A stretch of DNA of 64,000 nucleotides from an uncultured bacterium (GCA_902765215.1 CACWZA010000033.1:1-64000); one strand, 5' to 3'; shown: positions 44,435 to 55,353, numbered from the stretch's first letter. Made by a program: numbers and translations. The notes: a model not told the origin generated them from the sequence alone.

Positions 44435-44624
44435 TGGTGTCGATGGCGGGACTGTCTTGACCTGTTCGCATTAAACGTGTCTACGGTTTTTCTTTTCAGA
44501 AACTTCGTTTCTTCCAAAGAAAAGACCTTCGCACTCTGCTCACAGGTCGCTGAACCCGAATGAACTTCGTTCAACGGATTCGCGAGCAATAAAACAGACG
44601 ATAACCAAAGTCATCGTCTGTTTT
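44435..44624 (-). repeat. tRNA-Leu-tailed structured repeat, copy F2 (type II), ending in the tRNA terminator
   Basis: Core tggtgtcgatggcgggact at 44435-44453, nested stem gacctgt/acaggtc, an extra long palindrome (tcttttcagaaac ... ccaaagaaaag) and the gaacccgaatgaac/gttcaacggattc arm. Its end hairpin (44591-44624, stem aaaacagacgat) is the actual terminator of tRNA-Leu, so the array starts right at the tRNA 3' end. Confidence 0.82.
44591..44624 (-). terminator. Terminator of tRNA-Leu
   Basis: On the minus strand, immediately after the encoded CCA: aaaacagacgatgac, a 4-base loop, gttatcgtctgtttt. A G-U pair in the stem (TGAC against GTTA) is kept in every copy of this hairpin in the island. 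Confidence 0.85.
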
Positions 44625-44625
44625 A

Positions 44626-44710
44626 TGGTGTCGATGGCGGGACTTGAACCCGCAAGGATCTCTCCACACGCCCCTCAAACGTGCGCGTATACCGATTCCG
44701 CCACATCGAC
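44626..44710 (-). tRNA. tRNA-Leu, anticodon GAG
   Basis: 85 bases including an encoded CCA. Acceptor stem gtcgatg/catcgac (7 pairs). The anticodon arm cacgt-ttgaggg-gcgtg puts GAG at positions 34-36. A long class II variable arm (tggagagatcctt) identifies Leu, and the T arm is gcggg-ttcaagt-cccgc. The last 19 bases of the gene are the sequence repeated through the island to its left. Confidence 0.96.
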
Positions 44711-44734
44711 ATGCCCTTTCTTATATTTACCCCT

Positions 44735-44763
44735 ATTATAAATCAAACCTTTGCTTTTAGCAA
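44735..44763 (-). promoter_or_regulatory. Sigma70 promoter of tRNA-Leu
   Basis: Minus strand TTGCTA (44758-44763), a 17-base spacer, TATAAT (44735-44740). Transcription should start near 44728, inside a ggggtaaat motif, about 18 bases before the mature 5' end. Confidence 0.75.
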
Positions 44764-44830
44764 ATATCCCGTTATTATTGACTTTAAGACATAATTTTCA
44801 GCCGTTTCTTATTTGGGATTTTTAACCCCG

Positions 44831-44856
44831 ATATCTCATCCGTTTGGATGAGATAT
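44831..44856 (+). other. Perfect hairpin in the leader of the GT2 gene
   Basis: atatctcatcc / ggatgagatat, 11 pairs with a GTTT loop, about 60 bases before the GT2 start. There is no T-tract on either side, so it is a leader structure or operator rather than a terminator. Confidence 0.55.
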
Positions 44857-44915
44857 TAGTATTCATGTTGATTTCAGCGATAATTTAAGTTAGCATGATG
44901 GCTGGAGATTTTATT

Positions 44916-46475
44916 ATGAAACTAATCATTTACCTTATTTATTTGTATTTAACAGTATACACTGTTTATTTTACGGCTCTTGCTGTTGCAGGACTGAACA
45001 AAAAGAAGAAAGTCAGAGATAATGTCGACAAGAAATATAACAATATCTGCGTTGTCGTGTATTCTCACAACAATAAAGAAACCGTTGAAAATCTTGTAAA
45101 ACAACTGAAAAATCAGACTTATCCGAGCGGACACTACACAATCCAACTGGTATTGGATAACTGCTCAGATAAATCGGAAATGTTGTTTGAAGGTGATTTA
45201 GGTGTCAATGTCATGGATGTTAAAAATGTTGATACTATCGGTAAAGATCAGGCATTCTCTATAATTACCGAAAAATATTCAACAATAAGAGATTTGGATG
45301 CTTATGTATTCCTTGATGCAAGATACTATGTCAACAGCGATTTCTTAGACAAGGTAAACGACTCTCTCCAAACCGATGATGTTATTACAGGTGCAACTTC
45401 GCTTATCTGTGATGAAAAATTGTCACTTTTGGAAAATATTAAATATTCATACAATTTGTACAGAAATAATTTTATTTCAAAATCTCGTGATGCTTTAGGT
45501 TTGAACAACCTAGTCAATTCGGATATTCTCGCTATGAAAAAATCTGTTGTTGATGAGATGGGCTCAGTAAACTTCAAAAGCACAAGCGAGGAGCTGAAAT
45601 ATACTGTTGCTTTGGCAAATATTGATGTAAGGATAGGGTTTAACCCTGACCTCAAAATATATATCAATGCGGACAGATACGACTGCAAAATTCCGTCATT
45701 GTCAAAACGAATTAGTCTTTTCTTTGAAAATATAGTTAAGATTAAAACAGATAATTTACCGTTCTCGGAACTTATCTGGTCTTTAATATATCCGAACTGC
45801 TTAACCCTCGCGTTAGGCTATTACCTTGTATTTGACTATTCATTCCATGTGAAAAGTCTGCTTAACTACTATGTTGTAGGATTTGGTATTATAGTATTTT
45901 TAGTAGCATTCTGTGCAAGTTTGCTCCATGCCAAAATACATTCAAAAGAACATTTTTACCTGTTCTTATACCCGTTCTATGCGTTATGCAAAGTGATATA
46001 CAACTTCCCGCCTGTAAGATTTGTAAGAAACTGTCTGTTCAAAAGCGGTGAAGTTACCCATATAGAAAAACTGAGTATTCAGGCATTTATTTCTGACGGT
46101 CAAAGATACTATCCTTGCAAGCTTGAAATAGTTTCAGAATCTAAGTTTACAAAGATTATTCTCATAAACAGAGATAAAAAATATAAAACCAAAAACCACT
46201 TAAGGGCAATTGATGCTATTGCAGAAATCTCTCAAAAACTGGAAAGTTTCGGTTATACCCTGAGATTATGCCAATGCTGTAAGTATTTTGAGCCTAACAT
46301 TGACGGAACGGTAAACCAAATTAAAGGGTTCTGTAAATATCCGTTCTCTAACAGAACTCCGGGTGATATTCTCCCTACAATGATTTGGAATGCGTGTGAT
46401 GCTTTCTCAAAAGTCAATGTTGTTAACCTTTTAGATGCTATCTCCGCAAAACAAGAGGAAGATAATAATCAGTAA
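44916..46475 (+). CDS. GT2-family membrane glycosyltransferase with an unusual Cys-containing C-terminus
   Basis: 519 residues from the ATG at 44916, chosen for the ggaga site 7 bases upstream. An N-terminal membrane helix (2-23) precedes a GT2 domain (ICVVVYSHNNKETVENLVKQL ... VFLDARYYVN), then two membrane helices (about 290-340). This is the layout of inner-membrane synthases of the cellulose/hyaluronan synthase type, though the QxxRW motif is not visible. The last ~150 residues form a soluble domain with LCQCC (Cys 452, 454, 455), C473 and C494, possibly metal-binding. HemW starts on its stop codon. The sugar and acceptor are unknown. Confidence 0.75.
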   Translation: MKLIIYLIYLYLTVYTVYFTALAVAGLNKKKKVRDNVDKKYNNICVVVYSHNNKETVENLVKQLKNQTYPSGHYTIQLVLDNCSDKSEMLFEGDLGVNVMDVKNVDTIGKDQAFSIITEKYSTIRDLDAYVFLDARYYVNSDFLDKVNDSLQTDDVITGATSLICDEKLSLLENIKYSYNLYRNNFISKSRDALGLNNLVNSDILAMKKSVVDEMGSVNFKSTSEELKYTVALANIDVRIGFNPDLKIYINADRYDCKIPSLSKRISLFFENIVKIKTDNLPFSELIWSLIYPNCLTLALGYYLVFDYSFHVKSLLNYYVVGFGIIVFLVAFCASLLHAKIHSKEHFYLFLYPFYALCKVIYNFPPVRFVRNCLFKSGEVTHIEKLSIQAFISDGQRYYPCKLEIVSESKFTKIILINRDKKYKTKNHLRAIDAIAEISQKLESFGYTLRLCQCCKYFEPNIDGTVNQIKGFCKYPFSNRTPGDILPTMIWNACDAFSKVNVVNLLDAISAKQEEDNNQ

Positions 46476-47596
46476 TGGTTCAAAAATTTAACCCTGAAAG
46501 TGCCTATATCCATATACCTTTTTGCAGGGGTAAATGTAACTATTGCTCCTTTGTATCGGGTGATTATTTTGACAAAAAAACAGGATATCTTTATTCACTT
46601 TTAAAAGAGATTGATTACTATTACTCTGATGAACCTCTGAAAACCCTCTATCTTGGCGGCGGAACTCCTTCCTGTATGGATTTGGAAGAAATAAAAAAAA
46701 TAGTGTCCAAATTCAGACTTGAAGATAATGCCGAGGTAACAATAGAGGTTAACCCGAATGATGTAACCCCAGAATATATGAACGGGTTATTTGATTTAGG
46801 GTTTAACAGGGTAAGTATGGGTGCTCAGAGTTTTGATGATAATATTTTGAAACTCATAGGCAGACGACATACTTCCTCAGAAATATACAGCGCAGTAGAA
46901 AATACAAGAAACGCAGGGTTTAAAAATATCAGTCTTGATTTAATATATGGTTTGCCGACACAAACCCTGAAAGGGTTTGAGCATGACCTTACAGAAGTCA
47001 TTAATCTTGATGTGGAACATATTTCGCTTTACGGATTAAAGATTGATGAGGGTTGTTATTTCTACAAAAATCCTCCGACAAACCTGCCGGATGATGATGT
47101 TCAGGCAGATATGTATATTATGGCAGGTGAGCTGACAGGCAAAAACGGGTACGAACACTATGAAGTGAGTAACTACTCAAAATCAGGATATAATTCAAAA
47201 CATAATTCTAACTATTGGGAATGTAAGGAATACTACGGGTTTGGGCTTGCTGCCCACGGCTATGTTGACGGGGTAAGGTATTCAAATACATCCTCAATTG
47301 ATGAATATTTAAATTCACCAGTCGACAGAGAGTTTGGCAAGTTCCTAACAGAAAAAGAGAAACTTGAAGAACGCATTTTCTTAGGGTTAAGGCTTGCAAA
47401 AGGGATAAATATTGATGAAATAAACACTGATTTTAACATAGATTTTCGCACAAAATACAAAGATGTTCTGAATAAATATCTGAAAACAGGACATCTTGAA
47501 GAAACAAAAATCGGATACAAACTTTCGGATAACCCGAAAACTAACGGGTTCCTGCTGAGTAATGTTATCCTTGCCGATTTTATGGAAGATTCTTAA
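46475..47596 (+). CDS. hemW: Radical SAM protein HemW
   Basis: 373 residues. The [4Fe-4S] site is C17, C21, C24 in FCRGKCNYC. LGGGTPS and the GFNRVSMGAQSF stretch are standard for the HemN/HemW clan. The shorter length and lack of the HemN-specific N-terminus favour HemW, a heme chaperone that delivers heme to membrane proteins rather than a coproporphyrinogen oxidase. Its ATG shares one base with the stop of the GT2 gene. It ends tail to tail with the dGTPase gene, their stop codons overlapping by 4 bases. Confidence 0.88.
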   Translation: MVQKFNPESAYIHIPFCRGKCNYCSFVSGDYFDKKTGYLYSLLKEIDYYYSDEPLKTLYLGGGTPSCMDLEEIKKIVSKFRLEDNAEVTIEVNPNDVTPEYMNGLFDLGFNRVSMGAQSFDDNILKLIGRRHTSSEIYSAVENTRNAGFKNISLDLIYGLPTQTLKGFEHDLTEVINLDVEHISLYGLKIDEGCYFYKNPPTNLPDDDVQADMYIMAGELTGKNGYEHYEVSNYSKSGYNSKHNSNYWECKEYYGFGLAAHGYVDGVRYSNTSSIDEYLNSPVDREFGKFLTEKEKLEERIFLGLRLAKGINIDEINTDFNIDFRTKYKDVLNKYLKTGHLEETKIGYKLSDNPKTNGFLLSNVILADFMEDS

Positions 47597-48843
47597 AAAG
47601 AGATTAAATCGTTATAAACTCTCATAATGTATTTGTCTGTCATGCAGGATATAAAGTCAATAATAGCCTGTTGGTAGTCTTGCAGGTTGTTCATATCATA
47701 AATGACTTTGTTCTGGTATTTTCTCAGTTCTCTTAAGTCCATATCTATATTGGAATATTTTATCAGCCATTTTCTGAAATCAACAATAATAGTTGTGTAT
47801 AATTTTGTATCTTTTTTCAGGTTTTTGATAGTATCCATTCCGCCGTAATAACTTTTAAGGAAGTTATAAACCGTTCTCATAACAAGGTTTGCATAATTCA
47901 TAAACGGCTCCATGCGTTTATTCATACAAACTTTTTCTAATATAAACTGTTTCACCTGTGTCATAAGTTCAAAGTTTTCTTTTGTGAAAGTCAAGCCGTC
48001 CTGCGGGTTAGAATTTATACACAAATCTGTAACAAGTTCATAAATAAGCGAAGTAGGATTTATCTGTTTGAGTTTTACTTTTTGTTTAATAAATGTCTGC
48101 GCTATCTGTTTAAGAGTAGCGAAATCGCGTTTATTAAACATGTTGTATCTTGTTGCATCTTCTATGTCACGACCTATGTAGGCAAGTTTGTCGGATATTT
48201 TAACAACACAACCTTCATATGTGTATGGCATATACACACCTTTTTTCATTTTTTCAAGGTCAATAAATTCGTTACGCGGTTTGAGAGCGTTTTCGTCTAC
48301 CTCACCACAATGGCAAACTATACCGTCGCGTACTGCATAGGTCAGATTAAGGTTATTATGTTCTCCGTAATAATTAGGTAATGTTTCAATATAATCTACC
48401 ATACGCAGACTGTTTTTTTCGTGCCAGAAAGGTTCAGGAAAATGTTCATCAATCATAATTTCCGCAATAACTCTTTCTCCGTGGTGTCCGAATGGTGAAT
48501 GTCCCAAATCGTGACCGAACGCCATTGCCTCAACAAGTTCAACATTTAACCCGAGCGAACGGGCGATTGTTTTTGCAATTGATGCAACAATATTAACATG
48601 TTCTATTCTTGTACAAACATGGTCGTTTGTTGTTGCATAGAACACCTGTGTTTTGTGTTTAAGTCTGCTGTATGCTCCCGAGTTCAAAATTCTGTTATAA
48701 TCACGCTCAAATTCTGAGCGAAGGTCGTATTCTTTTTGATACAAATCGCCCACACGGGAAATACAATTTTCCCATTTTTCGTTATTCGGATTAACAGCAT
48801 ACTCTTTGAACTGCTCTTGTCTTAAATCCTGATGCATACTCAT
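47593..48843 (-). CDS. dGTPase-like HD-domain triphosphohydrolase
   Basis: Converts dNTP (dGTP in the best-studied members) to nucleoside and tripolyphosphate. 416 residues. Metal ligands of the HD domain are visible: CTRIEHVNIV, FGHDLGHSPFGHHGE and KISDKLAYIGRDIED. The N-terminal RDYNRILNSGAYSRLKHKTQVF is the family signature. It is downstream of a deaminase and a nucleoside carrier on the same strand, but a strong promoter sits just before it and places its ATG at the expected transcript start. Confidence 0.92.
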   Translation of the reverse strand: MSMHQDLRQEQFKEYAVNPNNEKWENCISRVGDLYQKEYDLRSEFERDYNRILNSGAYSRLKHKTQVFYATTNDHVCTRIEHVNIVASIAKTIARSLGLNVELVEAMAFGHDLGHSPFGHHGERVIAEIMIDEHFPEPFWHEKNSLRMVDYIETLPNYYGEHNNLNLTYAVRDGIVCHCGEVDENALKPRNEFIDLEKMKKGVYMPYTYEGCVVKISDKLAYIGRDIEDATRYNMFNKRDFATLKQIAQTFIKQKVKLKQINPTSLIYELVTDLCINSNPQDGLTFTKENFELMTQVKQFILEKVCMNKRMEPFMNYANLVMRTVYNFLKSYYGGMDTIKNLKKDTKLYTTIIVDFRKWLIKYSNIDMDLRELRKYQNKVIYDMNNLQDYQQAIIDFISCMTDKYIMRVYNDLISF

Positions 48844-48849
48844 ACTATG

Positions 48850-48878
48850 ATTATAATGTGTTTTTTTAGTGTTGTCCA
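48850..48878 (-). promoter_or_regulatory. Promoter of the dGTPase gene, probably giving a leaderless mRNA
   Basis: Minus strand TGGACA (48873-48878), a 17-base spacer, TATAAT (48850-48855), then only six bases (catagt) before the ATG at 48843. There is no Shine-Dalgarno. Five of six -35 bases and all six -10 bases match the consensus. Confidence 0.7.
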
Positions 48879-48904
48879 GTAGGTAAAGTAAAATGAAAAA
48901 TTGA

Positions 48905-49423
48905 TTATATATTTGTGTCCCTTGTTGGTTTATAGACTGTGTTGCCGTTCAGAACATAATCTCTCAGCGCCTGTTCGCCTTCTTCTGTTGCAATATTTCC
49001 GTAAACGGTTATCCCTCTTTTCTTAAACTCGTCGTGCCAGTTAGGTTTAAACCCTTCGTCAAACCCTGTTATTTCTTCAACTTTATCTGACGGAACACCA
49101 TAATATACATTCTTTATTCCTGACCACATAATCCCGCCAAGACACATTATGCACGGTTCTGCCGTTACATAAAGGCTCAGATTATACGGGGATAAATCGT
49201 ATGTGTTGTAGTGTTTTTCAGCTTCTTTTATCGCATTCATTTCTGCGTGAGAGTGACTGCATTTATCGTTTAATACCGAATTACAGGTCTTTACTATTAA
49301 ATTGTTATCTTCATCATAGATTGCCGCAACAAAAGGCCCTGCCCCGTTTTTTGTATAGGTTTCTATTTCCTTTTGGAGTCCTGATATAACTTTGTGTGCA
49401 AAATCCAATTTTGTGTTTTCCAT
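48905..49423 (-). CDS. Nucleoside/guanine deaminase (CDA fold)
   Basis: 172 residues of the cytidine-deaminase-like fold. The zinc site is H59-A-E61 in SHAEMNAI and C91/C94 in EPCIMCLGG. The LGGIMWSGI and NVYYGVPSDKVEEITGFD context resembles guanine deaminases rather than TadA (whose motif continues MCAGA). Predicted reaction: guanine (or a nucleoside) to xanthine plus ammonia. It sits directly after nupC, fitting salvage of imported nucleosides. Confidence 0.85.
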   Translation of the reverse strand: MENTKLDFAHKVISGLQKEIETYTKNGAGPFVAAIYDEDNNLIVKTCNSVLNDKCSHSHAEMNAIKEAEKHYNTYDLSPYNLSLYVTAEPCIMCLGGIMWSGIKNVYYGVPSDKVEEITGFDEGFKPNWHDEFKKRGITVYGNIATEEGEQALRDYVLNGNTVYKPTRDTNI

Positions 49424-49439
49424 TTTTATTTCCTATCCG

Positions 49440-50669
49440 TTAAAATAATATGCCGACTATTGATGCTGACATAAAGCAGGTTAATGTACCTGCAATAAGT
49501 GCTCTGACTCCGAGTTTTGCAAGGTTTCCTCTTTGATTTTGTGCTAATTCACCAATACCGCCTATCTGAATAGCGATAGAACCGATATTACCGAAACTGC
49601 AGAGTGCAAAACTTGCGATTAAGAACGCTTTGGCACTAATAATACTTTTCATTGCAAGCAGGTCTGTATATGCAACAACTTCATTAAGTACAAGTTTTTC
49701 ACCGATAAGTCCGCCCACATTGACAATATCGTGTAAAGGAACACCCATCACAAGTGCAAATACAGAGAATATCTGTCCGAGTATAAATTTAAGTGATAAG
49801 TTTGGCAGCCAACTCCAGCCAATATGAAGATGATGATATAAGAATGTTCCGAATCCGCCAAGGAACCAGTCTATCATTGCCACAAGAGAGATGAGTGCTA
49901 TAATCATTGCGATAATACTTATTGCAACTTTCATACCGTCAGCCGCACCTGCAGAGATTGAATCTATTACATTAACATGAGTTTTTTCAACTTCTATTTT
50001 TATATCTCCGCTTGTTTTTGGTTCTTCCGTTTCAGGGTACATAATTTTTGAAATTGCGATTGCCCCAGGTGCTGCCATAATTGATGATGCGAGAATATAT
50101 TCCGCAGGGATACCCATTTTGATATATATCGGCATCATTGCTCCTGATACACAAGCCAGACTGCCTGCCATTGAGGTTAACAACTCAGACATTGTAAGAC
50201 CGCTTAAATATGGTTTTATCATTATTTGTGCGGAAACATTTCCGACAAAAGAGTTAGCAACTGCACAAAGCGCTTCTGCCCCTGATATTTTCATTATTTT
50301 GCTCATCCCTTTCCCGAGCAGAGCAACAATTTTTTGCATAATTCCGTAATAGTACAAAATGTTTACAAGTACCAGCATAAGAATCATTGAGCAGATTATA
50401 TTTATTGCAAAAGTTTCGCAGTCAAGCGGGGTTGAAAAAGTGAAATTTCCGCCCTGCAAAGCAAAGTCAGAAAGTTTTCCGATAAATGCACCTATCTTAA
50501 AAAAGATGAATTGACCTAAAGGAACTTTGAAAATAAACAAAGCGAAAAACACCTGAAGAAGAAGTGCAACGCCAATTGTTTTATAATCTATTTTTTTCTT
50601 GTTATTTGACATCGCAAAAGCGATTAACAAGATAATTATTATCCCGATTAAACCTGTAAATCTTTGCAT
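49440..50669 (-). CDS. Concentrative nucleoside transporter (NupC/CNT family)
   Basis: 409 residues with about nine membrane helices. The core motif VANSFVGNVSAQIMIKPYL and the SGAMMPIYIKMGIPAEYILASSIMAAPGAIAISKIMYPETEE region are characteristic of CNT carriers, which import nucleosides with Na+ or H+. The gene starts with a good ribosome site (aaaggga) and is 16 bases upstream of the deaminase, giving an import-deamination unit. Confidence 0.93.
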   Translation of the reverse strand: MQRFTGLIGIIIILLIAFAMSNNKKKIDYKTIGVALLLQVFFALFIFKVPLGQFIFFKIGAFIGKLSDFALQGGNFTFSTPLDCETFAINIICSMILMLVLVNILYYYGIMQKIVALLGKGMSKIMKISGAEALCAVANSFVGNVSAQIMIKPYLSGLTMSELLTSMAGSLACVSGAMMPIYIKMGIPAEYILASSIMAAPGAIAISKIMYPETEEPKTSGDIKIEVEKTHVNVIDSISAGAADGMKVAISIIAMIIALISLVAMIDWFLGGFGTFLYHHLHIGWSWLPNLSLKFILGQIFSVFALVMGVPLHDIVNVGGLIGEKLVLNEVVAYTDLLAMKSIISAKAFLIASFALCSFGNIGSIAIQIGGIGELAQNQRGNLAKLGVRALIAGTLTCFMSASIVGILF

Positions 50670-50700
50670 AATTTAAACTCCCTTTGTCAAATCTGTATTA

Positions 50701-50728
50701 ATTATATCAGAAACAAATCGGGGGTAAA
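50701..50728 (-). promoter_or_regulatory. Promoter of nupC
   Basis: TATAAT (50701-50706) with TTTACC (50723-50728) 16 bases upstream on the minus strand. The -35 half lies inside a ggggtaaat motif. The rest of the gap to tolC holds a 12-bp GC-rich palindrome ctcccgcgggag (50803-50814) and the tolC promoter region; no gene. Confidence 0.5.
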
Positions 50729-50968
50729 TAAGGGGTAATATATAAAATACAACTCATTCGAATATTTGATAATTTGCAGGAAAATCATAAGATATTCGCC
50801 TTCTCCCGCGGGAGAGGTTATTTTTTATTCACCCCGCACCCAATAATTAAAAAATAATTAACATATTTTAATTCCACTTGTCTATGTGATACTATTGTGA
50901 TAATCTCATGGTAGCGAGGATTTTGGCAATTTTTTTGTCCTGAAATCAGAATAAAAGAAAAAATAAAA

Positions 50969-52621
50969 ATGTTAAATATAAAAAGACTAGCCTTAATATT
51001 TACAGCATTATGTGTCCTGATGAACACTGTGGCTTTTGCTGAACCTGATGCCCAAAATGAACAGTTTGGGGCAGGAGTCGGGGTGAATGTTGAAACCGAT
51101 GCGGTTAATGATATTGTTAATCAGACAGTTAATGATGTTGATAAGGCAGGCAAAAAGTCTAAAAAAGTCACCAAAGTAAAAGTTCAGAAAGAGAAAAAAG
51201 TTAAAGAGAAAAAATCTCGCAAACAAAAACGCAAAGAAAATGCTGAACTTAAAGAACACAATAAACAGGTCGATAAAGAACAAAATAATAATAAATATGT
51301 TGAACGAGCCCTGAAACATAACAAAGATTACCAAAAATTAAAAGGTACAATCAAACTTGAAAAAGATTCTGATAAAAGTCTTATCAAAAAGATTGACTTT
51401 GACGACATATTATTAAAGGCAAAAGATCATGCCTATGATTTAAAAATCGGTGATTATAATGTACTTATTGCAAAACAGGGTATAAAAGGCGCTCGTGCCG
51501 AATATTTCCCAAAACTTGTTGCATCGGCAGGTACGGAATATACAAAGAACTTCCGTGATGTAAGTGAAACAACGGTTATGTCTATCGGGGAAGCATTCAT
51601 CAACCCTTATACCCGTTATCAATCAGTATTAGGTGTTACTCTTACTTATAATGTTTTTGACTTCGGGGTAAGAGGCGGAAACCTTAAAATCGCCAAGCAG
51701 GATGTGACAGTTAAAGAACTTGAAAATGAACAAAAACTTCAGGAGCTTAACCTCACACTTGTTGATACTTATGCGAAAATACAAATGACTCAGCGTCAGA
51801 TAAAAATTAATAAAGAAATACTTGCTTTGCAATCCGTTAATTTAGGGTTTAAAAAGAGATTATTTGATGCCGGTGAAATTTCAAAAACAGAACTTAATGA
51901 TGAAGAAGTTAAGGTTGCGGAAGTCGAAAAAAGAATATATGAGCTTCAGCAGTTACTCGTTGAGTCTGTAAACTGGCTTCAATTCTATACAGGGGAACAA
52001 TATGATATCCCTTCATTAAAGGTTTCGGATATCAAAAAACCTGATTTTGATGTAATGTCAAACAATGATTATACAAAAAGTGTCACATGGAAATTCTATG
52101 ATGAACAACTTAAAAAGAAAGAACTTGAACTCAAAGTTGTTCAGAGAATGAACTATCCGAAGGTTAACGCATACGGCAGATATTATCTGTATGGTTCCGA
52201 CCACGGCAGTTATCCGCGCAGTTTCAAAGATATCGGCCCGTCTAACTTTACGGTTGGTGCTAATGTTAATATGATGCTCTTTGACGGTATGAAGAACAGA
52301 GCAAATATTCATAAAACAGCACTTGAATATAAACAGCTTCAGGTTGAACGCGATAAGGCTATTGCTCAGCTTATGACAAGACTTGCGACTATGCGTTCAA
52401 ATCTGATGTTTTTAGATAAGCAGATTGAAGATAATAACAAAATTATCCATGAGTTAACAGATAAAGAAAATTCTGTAAAAAGACTTGTTTCTAAGAAACT
52501 GGCAAGTCCGATAGAGGAAAACGAAGCGAAAATTAAGCTTCTTGAACAATGTATCGAACTTGAAAAGAATACAATAACGGAAATTGCTATCCAGAGAGGG
52601 ATACAATTGTTAACCCAATAG
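50969..52621 (+). CDS. TolC-family outer-membrane channel
   Basis: 550 residues. Signal peptide to about residue 24 (VAFAEP). A very basic linker follows (about 50-105, with runs of K such as KVKEKKSRKQKRKENAE), longer than in standard TolC. Then come the two tandem OEP repeats with long helices (YNVFDFGVRGGNLKIAKQDV; NMMLFDGMKNRANIHKTALEYKQLQ). It forms the outer channel of the type I exporter with the ABC protein and adaptor encoded next. Confidence 0.9.
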   Translation: MLNIKRLALIFTALCVLMNTVAFAEPDAQNEQFGAGVGVNVETDAVNDIVNQTVNDVDKAGKKSKKVTKVKVQKEKKVKEKKSRKQKRKENAELKEHNKQVDKEQNNNKYVERALKHNKDYQKLKGTIKLEKDSDKSLIKKIDFDDILLKAKDHAYDLKIGDYNVLIAKQGIKGARAEYFPKLVASAGTEYTKNFRDVSETTVMSIGEAFINPYTRYQSVLGVTLTYNVFDFGVRGGNLKIAKQDVTVKELENEQKLQELNLTLVDTYAKIQMTQRQIKINKEILALQSVNLGFKKRLFDAGEISKTELNDEEVKVAEVEKRIYELQQLLVESVNWLQFYTGEQYDIPSLKVSDIKKPDFDVMSNNDYTKSVTWKFYDEQLKKKELELKVVQRMNYPKVNAYGRYYLYGSDHGSYPRSFKDIGPSNFTVGANVNMMLFDGMKNRANIHKTALEYKQLQVERDKAIAQLMTRLATMRSNLMFLDKQIEDNNKIIHELTDKENSVKRLVSKKLASPIEENEAKIKLLEQCIELEKNTITEIAIQRGIQLLTQ

Positions 52622-52662
52622 GATAGATTTATAAATTGAAAGAGAATAAGTAAGGGAAAATT

Positions 52663-55274
<2,612 letters not shown>

Positions 55275-55305
55275 TTAAATATTCGTGAGCGAAGCGAACA
55301 AAATA

Positions 55306-55336
55306 ATTTTCCATTTTCCATTTTCAATTTTCCATT
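55306..55336. repeat. Right inverted repeat of the four-helix-bundle element
   Basis: Units of attttcca, the inverse complement of 54893-54923, ending 18 bases before the hlyD start. The hlyD ribosome site (aggag) lies just outside the repeat, so hlyD translation is left intact. Confidence 0.8.
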
Positions 55337-55353
55337 CAAACAGGAGAAAAACG

